Shown in pieces: positions 28,379-37,655 of a stretch of DNA of 64,000 bases. The first letter of the stretch is position 1, and the number at the start of each line of letters is the position of its first letter. Origin of the DNA: Pseudidiomarina taiwanensis (lineage in GTDB: Bacteria; Pseudomonadota; Gammaproteobacteria; Enterobacterales; Alteromonadaceae); NCBI RefSeq assembly GCF_003987435.1, contig NZ_PIQG01000005.1:124001-188000 (forward strand). The letters run 5' to 3'. Position numbers and translations under genes: made by a program. The notes beneath the pieces are model-generated. The model made no database searches and was not told the DNA's origin. It saw nothing but the letters and a program-made list of their open reading frames with translations.

Positions 28379-29575
28379 ATGATGCAAAAAATATGGATTG
28401 GAGTGTTGGCTGCAGTGAGCTTGTTGCTGCAAGGGTGTGAACCAATGAAAACAGATGAAAGTCCCGTTCGAGCGCTTCGGGTGGCAACCTTCAATGTCAG
28501 TATGGATGCTTCGAATTATTTACCCCGAGGGCAAGTCGCAAGTGAGGGAGCAACTGCTTTGGCGCAAGCTTTAGCTGAGCAACACCCGCAGATTAAAGCG
28601 ATTGCTGAAATTATCCAGCACACTCGACCCGATGTATTGGTGTTGAATGAATTTGACTACATTCCACTTCAGCAAGGGCTGTCAGTGTTTTTAAAAGAGT
28701 ACTTGGCGGTCAGTCAAAATGGTGAGTCACCGATTGACTATCCCTATCATTATCTCGCGCCAGTGAATACGGGTAAGCCGTCACCTTATGATCTCAACCG
28801 AGATGGTGAAACAACGGGCTATGGTAATGATGCATGGGGCTTTGGCTGGTATGAGGGCCAATATGCAATGGTAGTGCTCTCGCGTTACCCAATTACCAAT
28901 GAGCGAGTTCGAACATTCCAAACATTTAAATGGAAGGACATGCCTGGGGCTCTCAGGCCGATGCTGACCGAGGTCTTACAGCCATGGTACGAGGATGCGG
29001 CTTGGGCTGAATTCCCGCTGAGTTCGAAGTCACACTGGGATGTTCCGATTAATGTCGATGGACTTGAGTTCCATCTCTTGGTGAGTCATCCAACTCCGCC
29101 GGTGTTCGATGGCCCAGAGGATCGGAATGGTCGGCGTAATCATGATGAAATTCGCTTTTGGGCTGACTATATCGAGCCAATGCGAGCTGACTACATATAC
29201 GATGATCGCGGCAATTTCGGTGGTCTTGCTGAACACAGCCGGTTTGTCATTGCTGGTGATCTGAATGCTTCGTCTGAGGGCGATGGCAATATTCCGGGCA
29301 CCATTGAGCAGTTGCTCGAACACCCCTTGGTTAACCCAATCGAACCGCGCAGTCGCGGTGGTCAAGAGCACACTCCAGATAACCCTTATGCCGCATCGCA
29401 CACCGCCAGTTGGCGGAAGCGCGCAGATTATGTTTTGCCATCAAAGTTTGGCATTCGAGTCATTGACAGTGGTGTCTTTTGGCCCACTACAAGCGAGCCT
29501 AAGGCGCGACTTGTAAGTGACCGCGGGGCAAGCTCAGACCACAGATTAGTTTGGGCTGATTTACAACTTTATTAA
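28379..29575 (+). CDS. Lipoprotein of the endonuclease/exonuclease/phosphatase superfamily
   Basis: 398 residues. The signal peptide ends in a LLLQGC lipobox, placing the protein on the periplasmic or outer face of a membrane. The fold's catalytic signatures are present: RVATFNVSM (first strand with Asn), DVLVLNEFD (metal-binding Glu), VIAGDLNAS (Asp-x-Asn) and SSDHRLVWADL (catalytic His at the end). Members cleave phosphodiester or phosphomonoester bonds in nucleic acids, phospholipids or other esters. The position between an Oar-like receptor and phoB suggests that it frees phosphate from organic phosphorus. The exact substrate is unknown. A second ATG one codon on is an alternative start. 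Confidence 0.8.
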   Translation: MMQKIWIGVLAAVSLLLQGCEPMKTDESPVRALRVATFNVSMDASNYLPRGQVASEGATALAQALAEQHPQIKAIAEIIQHTRPDVLVLNEFDYIPLQQGLSVFLKEYLAVSQNGESPIDYPYHYLAPVNTGKPSPYDLNRDGETTGYGNDAWGFGWYEGQYAMVVLSRYPITNERVRTFQTFKWKDMPGALRPMLTEVLQPWYEDAAWAEFPLSSKSHWDVPINVDGLEFHLLVSHPTPPVFDGPEDRNGRRNHDEIRFWADYIEPMRADYIYDDRGNFGGLAEHSRFVIAGDLNASSEGDGNIPGTIEQLLEHPLVNPIEPRSRGGQEHTPDNPYAASHTASWRKRADYVLPSKFGIRVIDSGVFWPTTSEPKARLVSDRGASSDHRLVWADLQLY

Positions 29576-29588
29576 GTTATTTTGGAAA

Positions 29589-29622
29589 AAGTCATAAAAC
29601 TGTCATAATCAGGGTCGATAAT
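29589..29622 (+). promoter_or_regulatory. PhoB box and -10 of phoB
   Basis: AAGTCATAAAACTGTCAT (29589-29606) is a near-consensus Pho box, and GATAAT (29617-29622) follows after exactly 10 bp. This is the autoregulatory promoter expected for phoBR. Confidence 0.85.
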
Positions 29623-29652
29623 CGCTGTGCATTCAAATGATAGGTGAAGCAC

Positions 29653-30339
29653 ATGTCTAGAAAAATCCTGATTGTTGAAGACGAAGCGCCCATTCGCGAA
29701 ATGTTGAGCTTTGTCATGGAGCAGCATGGCTACCAAGCAGTCGAAGCGGGCGATTACGATACTGCGCTTGCTAAAGTTGTCGAGCCCTACCCAGATATGA
29801 TTATCCTCGACTGGATGTTGCCTGGTGGCACGGGCGTGCAGTTGGCAAAGAAATTAAAGACGACTGAATATACCCGTAATATTCCTATCATCATGTTGAC
29901 CGCGCGCGGTGAAGAAGAAGATAAAGTGAAAGGGCTAGAGGTTGGTGCTGACGATTATATGACCAAGCCTTTCTCGCCCAAGGAATTAATGGCGCGTATG
30001 CGCGCAGTATTTCGCCGGGTTGCGCCAACTGCACTCGATGAACCACTCGAAATTAGTGGCTTGCGACTGGACCCTGTTTCTCGCCGTGTGACTGCATACA
30101 ACGACGAACTCGAAATGGGACCGACAGAGTTTAAATTACTGCATTTCTTTATGACCCACACTGAACGAGTTTATAGTCGTGAACAATTACTCGACCATGT
30201 CTGGGGCACCAACGTGTATGTTGAGGACCGAACGGTCGACGTTCACATTCGTCGCTTGCGCAAAGCCTTGGCATTGCATGACCATGACCGTTTGGTGCAA
30301 ACTGTCCGCGGAGTCGGCTATCGTTTCTCGGCGCGTTAA
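29653..30339 (+). CDS. phoB: Phosphate regulon response regulator PhoB
   Basis: 228 residues, one shorter than E. coli PhoB. Receiver domain 1-120 has the acidic pair Asp10-Glu11, the phosphorylated Asp53 (ILDWMLPG) and Lys in MTKPF. The OmpR/PhoB winged-helix domain (about 130-228) carries the recognition helix region [17 protein letters not shown]. It binds Pho boxes under phosphate limitation and recruits sigma70 polymerase. ATG 29653 follows AGGTGA by 5 bases and replaces a GTG at 29644. It is preceded by its own Pho box and followed by phoR after 5 bases. It is the presumed controller of the Pho-like boxes in this window. Confidence 0.96.
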   Translation: MSRKILIVEDEAPIREMLSFVMEQHGYQAVEAGDYDTALAKVVEPYPDMIILDWMLPGGTGVQLAKKLKTTEYTRNIPIIMLTARGEEEDKVKGLEVGADDYMTKPFSPKELMARMRAVFRRVAPTALDEPLEISGLRLDPVSRRVTAYNDELEMGPTEFKLLHFFMTHTERVYSREQLLDHVWGTNVYVEDRTVDVHIRRLRKALALHDHDRLVQTVRGVGYRFSAR

Positions 30340-30344
30340 CCTAT

Positions 30345-31646
30345 ATGGATAAAAAATATTCGGTTTGGTTTATAGTTAGCGGTTTCTTGTGGTTTGTTAT
30401 CCCACTGGGACTGTTGGGCTTTTTGCTGGATATTTTTTGGCCGCTACTAGCGCTCGGTTTATTAGGCGCGCTTGCTTGGCACTATTACTTTCAATACAAA
30501 CTTGTCGATTGGTTGTGGCATCAACGCACGCTCTTACCGCCAACAGCTCCGGGCAGTTGGAGTTACATTTATGATGGGATTTATCGCACGCAACGGCGCA
30601 GTCAGCAACGTCGCCGCGCGCTAGCGAAACTGCTGCGGCGTTTTCGAGAAGCTGCCGAAGCCATCCCGGATGCCGCGATTGTGTTTCGAAAAGACGGTGG
30701 CTTAATTTGGTGTAACAAGCTTGGGCAATTTTATTTTGGGCTCAAATGGCCAGCCGATACCGGCATTCGTCTACCTAACTTAATTCGCCAACCGGAATTT
30801 ATCGAATATTTGCAACGCAACGATTTTCGTCAAAGTCTTCTTTTGAATTCGCCGGTACGAGAAGACATTATTCTGGAAGTGCGGATCATTCCATATAGCG
30901 ATGATCAATATTTAATGATGGCGCGCGATGTCACGCAGATACAGCAATTAGAGCAAATGCGTAAAGACTTTGTCGCCGATGTCTCGCATGAGCTAAAAAC
31001 GCCTTTGACGGTTTTACAAGGTTACCTCGAAATGCTGTCAGACCCCGCTGCGCTGCCCCCCAAAATGCTTGAAAAGGCAGTTCGTGATATGCATGCGCAA
31101 AGCAATCGGATGCGTGACTTGGTTGAACAGCTGCTAGCGATGTCGAAGCTTGACGTGGCACCGCGCGATATTTTTGAACAGCAAGTTGATGTACCCGCGA
31201 TTTTGCATGCGATTGAGAAGGATGTCGTTAACTTAAATAACGATAAAGAGCATCAGATCGAATTTGAAATCGGCTCCGCAAAAATGTTCGGTCTAGCCGA
31301 TGAGCTGCGCAGTGTGTTTGTCAACCTGATCACCAACGCAATCCGCTACACGCCTGCAGGTGGCAAGATTACAGTGCGCTGGGCGAGACGATACAATCAT
31401 TATATTTTTAGCGTCACTGATAATGGTCCGGGTATTGCAGCTGAGCACATCCCGCTGTTAACAGAACGCTTCTATCGCATCGATAAAGATCGGAATAGTG
31501 CGACCGGTGGCTCAGGATTGGGGCTAGCGATCGTGCAACAGGCGCTCGAGCACCACCATTGTAAATTACAAATCGACAGTATTCTCGGCCAAGGTTCGAG
31601 CTTCTCATTTCGGGTTCCCGAAGAACTTTTACTCGAAAATCAATAA
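30345..31646 (+). CDS. phoR: Phosphate regulon sensor histidine kinase PhoR
   Basis: 433 residues, like E. coli PhoR (431). Two closely spaced membrane helices (about 6-28 and 30-50) leave almost no periplasmic loop, as expected for PhoR, which senses through Pst and PhoU rather than directly. A basic linker (80-100) leads into a PAS domain (about 105-200). The H-box DVSHELKTP has phosphorylated His215. The ATPase domain has NLITNAIRYTP, DNGPGIA and GGSGLGLAI. It is co-transcribed with phoB. Confidence 0.95.
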   Translation: MDKKYSVWFIVSGFLWFVIPLGLLGFLLDIFWPLLALGLLGALAWHYYFQYKLVDWLWHQRTLLPPTAPGSWSYIYDGIYRTQRRSQQRRRALAKLLRRFREAAEAIPDAAIVFRKDGGLIWCNKLGQFYFGLKWPADTGIRLPNLIRQPEFIEYLQRNDFRQSLLLNSPVREDIILEVRIIPYSDDQYLMMARDVTQIQQLEQMRKDFVADVSHELKTPLTVLQGYLEMLSDPAALPPKMLEKAVRDMHAQSNRMRDLVEQLLAMSKLDVAPRDIFEQQVDVPAILHAIEKDVVNLNNDKEHQIEFEIGSAKMFGLADELRSVFVNLITNAIRYTPAGGKITVRWARRYNHYIFSVTDNGPGIAAEHIPLLTERFYRIDKDRNSATGGSGLGLAIVQQALEHHHCKLQIDSILGQGSSFSFRVPEELLLENQ

Positions 31647-31656
31647 AAGTTTCATA

Positions 31657-31690
31657 TTGTCATTAAATTGTCACATTGCTTTCTTAAACT
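31657..31690 (+). promoter_or_regulatory. PhoB box and -10 of pstS
   Basis: TTGTCATTAAATTGTCAC (31657-31674) is a strong Pho box; TAAACT (31685-31690) follows after exactly 10 bp. It starts 10 bases after the phoR stop codon, so pstS can be transcribed much more strongly than phoBR. Confidence 0.85.
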
Positions 31691-31743
31691 AGCTTCAACA
31701 ACTTCAAGCTGGCCTGCCAGCATTCATCTAGAGTGGAGTGATT

Positions 31744-32721
31744 ATGAAACTCAAAAGTGTAATTTTAGCAATGGGAACCGCATCTATCGTAGCTTTTGCT
31801 GGTGCGGCTAATGCACAAAAAGCAACTGACGACCTGCCAGAGTATGAAAAGGTCAGTGGTCTTTCTGGCAATTTGTCATCTGTTGGTTCTGATACGCTTG
31901 CCAATAAAATGACGTTTTGGGCGGAAGAATTTAAGCGCCTTTATCCAAACGTAAATATTCAAATTCAAGCGGCGGGTTCATCAACTGCGCCACCAGCTTT
32001 GACTGAAGGAACTTCAAACTTCGGACCAATGAGCCGAGCAATGAAGTCGAAAGAAATCGAAGCTTTTGAAAAGCGTCATGGTTACAAGCCGACTCCGGTT
32101 CGGGTTGCTATCGATGCATTGGCTGTGTTTGTTCACAAAGACAACCCAATTGAAGGGATGACGATTCCTCAAGTTGATGCGGTGTTCTCAAATACCCGCC
32201 TTTGTGGAGCAACTGAAGAAGTGCAGCGTTGGAGCGATCTTGGTTTGACGGGTAGCTGGGAAAATCGGGATTTACAACTTTATGGCCGTAACTCAGTGTC
32301 TGGGACTTACGGATATTTCAAGCAAATCGCATTGTGTGATGGTGATTTCCGTCCGAATGTGAACGAGCAGCCGGGTTCTGCATCTGTGGTTCAGTCTGTT
32401 TCAACCTCACTGAACGCGATTGGTTACTCAGGTATCGGTTATTTGACCTCAGGCGTTAAAACTGTACCACTTGCCCTCGAGGAAGGCGCTGAGTATTACG
32501 ATGCAACGACTGAGAACGCTTTATCAGGTAACTACCCGTTGGCTCGTTTCCTCTACGTTTATGTCAACAAGCATCCAAATAAGCCATTAGATCCAGCAAC
32601 TGCGGAATTCTTGAAGATGGTTTTATCTAAAACCGGCCAGGAAATCGTCGCCAAAGATGGTTATATTCCATTGCCGCGAATTGTTGTTGAACAAGAACTT
32701 GAGCGTCTCGGTTTAAACTAA
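31744..32721 (+). CDS. pstS: Periplasmic phosphate-binding protein PstS
   Basis: 325 residues. The signal peptide is cut near ANAQK. The mature protein is a PBP-like domain with [43 protein letters not shown] and [18 protein letters not shown], the loops that bind phosphate in this branch of the family. It belongs to the PstS group that goes with large PstC/PstA permeases, not to the close E. coli type. GGAG ends 5 bases before ATG 31744; a GTG at 31738 is rejected. It delivers phosphate to PstCAB. The pstS-pstC gap has a hairpin and a second Pho box. Confidence 0.92.
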   Translation: MKLKSVILAMGTASIVAFAGAANAQKATDDLPEYEKVSGLSGNLSSVGSDTLANKMTFWAEEFKRLYPNVNIQIQAAGSSTAPPALTEGTSNFGPMSRAMKSKEIEAFEKRHGYKPTPVRVAIDALAVFVHKDNPIEGMTIPQVDAVFSNTRLCGATEEVQRWSDLGLTGSWENRDLQLYGRNSVSGTYGYFKQIALCDGDFRPNVNEQPGSASVVQSVSTSLNAIGYSGIGYLTSGVKTVPLALEEGAEYYDATTENALSGNYPLARFLYVYVNKHPNKPLDPATAEFLKMVLSKTGQEIVAKDGYIPLPRIVVEQELERLGLN

Positions 32722-32737
32722 ACTTTAGCGCTCTAAT

Positions 32738-32761
32738 AAAGCCGGCCCGAGGGTCGGCTTT
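32738..32761 (+). terminator. Hairpin after pstS, probable attenuator
   Basis: AAAGCCGGCCC / GGGTCGGCTTT forms a stem with a small loop. The following T-run is broken (TTTGCTGTTT), so termination is likely partial, consistent with more pstS than pstC messenger. Confidence 0.65.
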
Positions 32762-32799
32762 GCTGTTTATGACAGATATATTTCAGCATTATGACAGCG

Positions 32800-32833
32800 C
32801 TGTAACAATACTGTCATATTTCTCGATTATACT
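32800..32833 (+). promoter_or_regulatory. PhoB box and -10 of pstC
   Basis: CTGTAACAATACTGTCAT (32800-32817) is followed after exactly 10 bp by TATACT (32828-32833). It gives pstCAB-phoU a second phosphate-controlled promoter independent of pstS. Confidence 0.8.
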
Positions 32834-32866
32834 TTGTGATTATCGATAATGGCCAAGAGAGGATTT

Positions 32867-35125
32867 ATGGCGGTTCAGTCACCTACAGCATTAGGGGCAA
32901 GCAGTAAACGCTTAGTCAAAGATCGGCTTGCGCGCTGGGGAGTTACCACCGGAGGGGTCGCAGTGTTGGTCGCCCTCTTGCTTATCTTTTTCTATCTACT
33001 CTATGTCGTTGAGCCAATTTTCCGTGGCGTTGAGTTAGAACAGCAGCGTCAATTTAGTGTCCCCGGAACTGGCCAAACCGTCGCTTTGGGAATGGAAGAA
33101 CAATCAGAGATTGGCTATCGCTTTTCTGATACCGGCGAATTGACCTATTTTGCCTTACTGCCAAAACCCCACATGCAGGCTCAAACAGGTCAAGTGCTGC
33201 TGCAGCAACAGCTCACTGAGGTTAAGCCAACTGCTTTTACTCAGACCCAACCGCAAAACAATCGTTTCGCTTATGCTTTGCCAGGTGGCAAGGTGCAACT
33301 TGTCGAAGCAAAGTTTAAAACCCGGTTCGAAAATGGTCAGCGCTTTACTGAGCCACGGATCAATCTCGTTAACGATGGCGAACTGATCCAAGTTGACCCC
33401 GCTGAACAAGATCTCGTCCAACTAGCTTACGAATATGATGGTGATGCGATGCTGTTTGCCGCGGTCACTGACAGTGGTCGTATCATCGTCAATGCTTTTA
33501 CCGCATCACGTAATTTTTTGACGGGTCAAGTCAGCTTAAAATCAAAGTTTAGTGAGCTTGAATTATCAGGGCCAGTGAAAGCACTAAGCGTGACCCCTGA
33601 CCTGCGCCAGGTCCTCGTTCTGCAGCCTAGCCGTCTGGCGATTTTTGATGTATCGCGCAGTGGCGTGGTAACCGAGCGTCAAGTCCTTGCGCTGGACAAA
33701 CGTCGCTTCGCAGAGGTGACCAGCATGCAGTTATTGGCAGGTGCGAGCTCTATCATGCTCGGCCATGCTGACGGCAGAATTACCCAATGGTTTGAAGTAA
33801 CAACCGATGAAGGGCGGCGATATCGCTATATTCGCGACTTCCAAACCGCGCCAAAGGCCGCTGCGAATGCAGTTATCGATATTGTGCCCGAGTACTTCCG
33901 CAGAACCTTTTATAGTATTTCTGCTCAGGGTGAATTGGGAGTGTTTCACACCACATCAGAGGCCGATTTATACTTTGCCAAAACTGCTGGCGTGAGCGCT
34001 GAACGTGCCGTGGTTGATCCTCGCGCAAATACGTTACTGGTTGAAAGCGGCGATCAGTTACACGTCTTTAGTCTCGATAACGAGCACCCAGAGGTGACGT
34101 GGAGCGGATTGTGGCAAGAAGTATGGTACGAGGGCTATCCAGAACCGCAATATGTCTGGCAGTCCACTTCAGGTTCAGATGACTTTGAACCTAAGTTTAG
34201 CTTAGTACCGATTTCATTCGGGACCATCAAAGCAGCCGCGTACGCTATGCTCTTTGCCGTCCCAATCGGCTTGGCCGCAGCGATTTATACGGCTTATTTC
34301 ATGTCAGCTCCGGTCCGTAAGATTGTCAAACCAACCGTTGAAATCATGGAGGCATTACCAACCGTTATCCTTGGTTTCTTGGCGGGACTCTGGTTGGCGC
34401 CCATTGCGGAAACCCATTTACCCGGCATTATTGCAACGATTCTGCTCGTTCCTGCCGCGATCATTTTGTTCGCTTTGATCAGCAGCAAGTTGCCAAAGCA
34501 GGTGCGCAATTACCTCAGCGATGGGCGCGCCGCGCTTGTCTTGATTCCGTTAGTTGTTTTAGTCGGTTATTTCGCATTTTCAATGTCACCGTTGGTTGAA
34601 CAATGGTTATTTGATGGCAATGTCCGTCAGTACTTGACCAATGAGCTTGGCATTACCTTTGACCAGCGGAACTCGCTTGTTGTCGGCATTGCGATGGGCT
34701 TCGCTGTCATTCCGACTATTTTCTCGATTGCAGAGGATGCGGTATTTAGCGTGCCGAAGCACTTGTCGAATGGTTCCTTGGCACTTGGTGCAACCCCTTG
34801 GCAAACCCTCAGCCGCGTGGTGTTACTGACCGCCAGCCCGGGTATTTTCTCAGCCGTGATGATGGGGTTAGGGCGCGCCGTTGGTGAGACCATGATCGTG
34901 CTTATGGCAACTGGGAATACCCCGATTATGGATTGGAATATCTTTGAGGGAATGCGCACCTTGTCCGCCAACATTGCGGTTGAGATGCCGGAATCAGAAG
35001 TCGGTAGCTCGCATTATCGGATTCTTTTCTTGGCAGCATTTGTATTGTTTGTTTTCACCTTCGCGTTTAACACTTTGGCCGAATTAGTTCGCCAACGTCT
35101 GCGCGACAAGTACAGCTCGATGTAA
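32867..35125 (+). CDS. pstC: Phosphate ABC transporter permease PstC, large form with periplasmic insertion
   Basis: 752 residues, more than twice E. coli PstC (319). After the first membrane helix (about 25-52) comes a periplasmic region of about 380 residues, rich in beta strands and resembling a propeller-like fold. The permease core starts near 440 and contains the ABC permease signature in the SNGSLALGATPWQTLSRVVL segment. The core membrane helices contact PstB. ATG 32867, preceded by GAGAGGA, is preferred over ATG 32849. Large PstC proteins of this kind occur in marine gammaproteobacteria and the purpose of the insertion is not known. The pairing with an enlarged PstA suggests that the two insertions meet each other or PstS. 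Confidence 0.88.
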   Translation: MAVQSPTALGASSKRLVKDRLARWGVTTGGVAVLVALLLIFFYLLYVVEPIFRGVELEQQRQFSVPGTGQTVALGMEEQSEIGYRFSDTGELTYFALLPKPHMQAQTGQVLLQQQLTEVKPTAFTQTQPQNNRFAYALPGGKVQLVEAKFKTRFENGQRFTEPRINLVNDGELIQVDPAEQDLVQLAYEYDGDAMLFAAVTDSGRIIVNAFTASRNFLTGQVSLKSKFSELELSGPVKALSVTPDLRQVLVLQPSRLAIFDVSRSGVVTERQVLALDKRRFAEVTSMQLLAGASSIMLGHADGRITQWFEVTTDEGRRYRYIRDFQTAPKAAANAVIDIVPEYFRRTFYSISAQGELGVFHTTSEADLYFAKTAGVSAERAVVDPRANTLLVESGDQLHVFSLDNEHPEVTWSGLWQEVWYEGYPEPQYVWQSTSGSDDFEPKFSLVPISFGTIKAAAYAMLFAVPIGLAAAIYTAYFMSAPVRKIVKPTVEIMEALPTVILGFLAGLWLAPIAETHLPGIIATILLVPAAIILFALISSKLPKQVRNYLSDGRAALVLIPLVVLVGYFAFSMSPLVEQWLFDGNVRQYLTNELGITFDQRNSLVVGIAMGFAVIPTIFSIAEDAVFSVPKHLSNGSLALGATPWQTLSRVVLLTASPGIFSAVMMGLGRAVGETMIVLMATGNTPIMDWNIFEGMRTLSANIAVEMPESEVGSSHYRILFLAAFVLFVFTFAFNTLAELVRQRLRDKYSSM

Positions 35126-35138
35126 GTGAGAAGGTCTG

Positions 35139-36806
35139 ATGAAAGATTGGTTTAAAACAGGTCGCCCTTGGATTTGGCTCACAGCTGGCGCAGTAAGTGT
35201 TAGCTTGATTGCAGTACTTGGTTTGCTCGCATTAATTGCTTGGCGTGGCTTATCCTTTTTCTGGCCAGCAGAAATCCACGAGATTCAAGTACAGGCTTCT
35301 GATGGCTCTACCAAGACCGTCATCGGTGAGCTTTACGATACCGAAGAGGTGCCGATGGAGCGCCTCGCAGAATCAGGTATTGTGCTTGAAAATTACAGTG
35401 AAGAAACGCTCGAACGTTGGTTATTGAAAGTTGGTAACCGTGAATACGTGCCGCTCGATTTTATGTGGATCATGGAGCCGCAAATCGTGGCTGACGCAAA
35501 ACCACTCGATGTCGCCAAAATTGAGCGCTCTAAAAATGGCAATTTTTACGGTTATATCACGGACGTTCTCGAGCAGGGGGAATCTGTATTTAATAGCTCG
35601 CCTGAGCAGAGCGAATTACGTGAAGAATTAGCGCAGCGAATTGAGCGGGTGTTGGATATTAATGATCAAGCCGAAGATCTGCAAAATAGTGAAATCGGTG
35701 CGATCAACTATCGCCTCAATCAGCTCCGTCTAGAGCGTCGGGCGCTCGCATTAAAAGAGCAATTGACAGATAGCGAAGAACAGCGAATTGCTGCCGAAGA
35801 GGCGCAGTTACGCGCTGATTATAAGGTGCTTGAAGAAGAGCTTTTCGCGATGCGCGAAGAAGCGAGTCGCGACAGTATTGTGGTGCGCGATATGCGTGGA
35901 ATGGATGTGACAATCCCCATGTATCGGGTGCTTGATGTCACCTTCCCGAACGACATGGGGGCTATCGCCAAAGTAGGCTACTTCTTCTCGCAAATTGGCA
36001 ATTTCGTCAGCGAAAACCCACGTGAAGCAAATACTGAAGGCGGTGTTTTCCCAGCCATATTCGGGACCGTATTTATGGTCCTGTTGATGTCTGTTATCGT
36101 CACTCCGTTTGGTGTGGTTGCTGCCATCTATCTACATGAATATGCAGGCAAAAACCCGGTCACGCGGCTGATTCGGATCGCGGTGATCAACCTCGCTGGG
36201 GTGCCCTCGATTGTTTATGGTGTATTTGGTCTTGGCTTCTTCGTCTACATGGTGGGTGGCTCACTTGACCAGATTTTCTATCCAGAGGCCCTGCCGAGCC
36301 CGACCTTTGGCACGCCGGGGGTGATGTGGTCAGCGATTACCTTGGCAATTTTAACTTTGCCAGTGGTGATTGTCTCAACTGAAGAAGGTTTGTCGCGGAT
36401 CCCGAGTAGCTTGCGTGAAGGTAGCCTTGCGTTAGGTGCGACGAAAGCGGAAACCTTGTGGCGTATCATCATCCCAATGGCGTCTCCAGCTATTATGACC
36501 GGACTTATTTTGGCGGTCGCACGGGCAGCGGGTGAGGTGGCACCTTTGATGCTGGTTGGGGTAGTGAAATCAGCACCAATGTTGCCGGTTGATGGAAACT
36601 TCCCGTATTTCCACCTCGACCGTAAGTTTATGCACTTAGGTTTCCATATTTATGATGTGGGCTTCCAAAGCCCGAATGTCGAGGCGGCCAGACCTTTGGT
36701 TTACGCAACCTCATTCTTACTGGTGACAGTAATTGTTGGGTTAAACTTAACCGCAATTAGTGTTCGTAACCATTTACGTGAAAAGTATCGCTCGCTTGAG
36801 CATTAA
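35139..36806 (+). CDS. pstA: Phosphate ABC transporter permease PstA, large form with periplasmic coiled coil
   Basis: 555 residues against 296 in E. coli. A membrane helix at about 15-40 is followed by about 245 extra residues. These include a long Glu/Arg/Gln-rich stretch (about 165-240) that should form a coiled coil. The permease core from about 300 has the coupling segment PSSLREGSLALGATKAETLWRIIIP. It forms the phosphate channel with PstC. It lies 13 bases after pstC and 18 before pstB, in one operon. The extra domain is predicted to be periplasmic from the topology; its role is unknown. Confidence 0.88.
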   Translation: MKDWFKTGRPWIWLTAGAVSVSLIAVLGLLALIAWRGLSFFWPAEIHEIQVQASDGSTKTVIGELYDTEEVPMERLAESGIVLENYSEETLERWLLKVGNREYVPLDFMWIMEPQIVADAKPLDVAKIERSKNGNFYGYITDVLEQGESVFNSSPEQSELREELAQRIERVLDINDQAEDLQNSEIGAINYRLNQLRLERRALALKEQLTDSEEQRIAAEEAQLRADYKVLEEELFAMREEASRDSIVVRDMRGMDVTIPMYRVLDVTFPNDMGAIAKVGYFFSQIGNFVSENPREANTEGGVFPAIFGTVFMVLLMSVIVTPFGVVAAIYLHEYAGKNPVTRLIRIAVINLAGVPSIVYGVFGLGFFVYMVGGSLDQIFYPEALPSPTFGTPGVMWSAITLAILTLPVVIVSTEEGLSRIPSSLREGSLALGATKAETLWRIIIPMASPAIMTGLILAVARAAGEVAPLMLVGVVKSAPMLPVDGNFPYFHLDRKFMHLGFHIYDVGFQSPNVEAARPLVYATSFLLVTVIVGLNLTAISVRNHLREKYRSLEH

Positions 36807-36824
36807 TCGTCAGAAGGTACTGTT

Positions 36825-37643
36825 ATGATTTCGGTAACTCCAAGCAACGCACAAACGGAAGCGTTAGATTTAGAAAACTTGAGCGCTGAGCAAACAGCGC
36901 TGGAGATCCGTGACCTGAACTTACATTATGGCGAAGCTCAGGCGCTCTATAATATCGATATGACGATTCCAAAGAATCGTGTCACCGCGTTTATCGGTCC
37001 GTCAGGTTGCGGTAAGTCGACCTTACTGCGCTGTATCAACCGGATGAATGATCTTGTCGATATTTGTAAAGTGAATGGTGAAATTCGCTTACACGATAAG
37101 AATATTTATGACAAAGATGTGGATGTAGCTGAACTACGTCGCCGCATCGGCATGGTGTTCCAGCGTCCGAACCCGTTCCCTAAGTCAATCTACGAAAACG
37201 TTGTGTACGGGCTGCGGTTACAAGGTATAAATGACCGCCGTCGTCTCGATGAAATCGTTGAACGCTCACTGAAAGGTGCGGCCTTGTGGGATGAGGTTAA
37301 AGATCGCTTGAATGAGAGTGCGTTTGGACTTTCTGGTGGTCAGCAGCAACGTTTGGTGATTGCGCGAGCCATTGCAATTGAGCCGGAAATTCTGCTACTC
37401 GATGAACCGACCTCAGCTTTGGATCCGATTTCAACCCTCACCATTGAAGAGTTGATTACCGAGCTGAAAGAGCAATTTACTGTTGTCATCGTAACCCATA
37501 ACATGCAGCAAGCAGCTCGAGTCTCTGATCAGACCGCTTTCATGTATATGGGCAAATTGATTGAATACGCCGACACCAACACGCTGTTTACCACCCCGGG
37601 TAAAAAGCAAACTGAAGATTACATTACTGGCCGCTACGGTTAA
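36825..37643 (+). CDS. pstB: Phosphate ABC transporter ATP-binding protein PstB
   Basis: 272 residues. Walker [10 protein letters not shown] is at 58-66, the Q-loop in [12 protein letters not shown], the signature LSGGQQQR, Walker [14 protein letters not shown] and the H-loop His in [10 protein letters not shown]. It powers high-affinity phosphate uptake and, with PhoU, takes part in signalling to PhoR. The N-terminal 25 residues extend beyond the E. coli protein (257) and are acidic and probably flexible. It lies in the pstCAB-phoU operon. Confidence 0.96.
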   Translation: MISVTPSNAQTEALDLENLSAEQTALEIRDLNLHYGEAQALYNIDMTIPKNRVTAFIGPSGCGKSTLLRCINRMNDLVDICKVNGEIRLHDKNIYDKDVDVAELRRRIGMVFQRPNPFPKSIYENVVYGLRLQGINDRRRLDEIVERSLKGAALWDEVKDRLNESAFGLSGGQQQRLVIARAIAIEPEILLLDEPTSALDPISTLTIEELITELKEQFTVVIVTHNMQQAARVSDQTAFMYMGKLIEYADTNTLFTTPGKKQTEDYITGRYG

Positions 37644-37655
37644 GAGGATTAGAGC

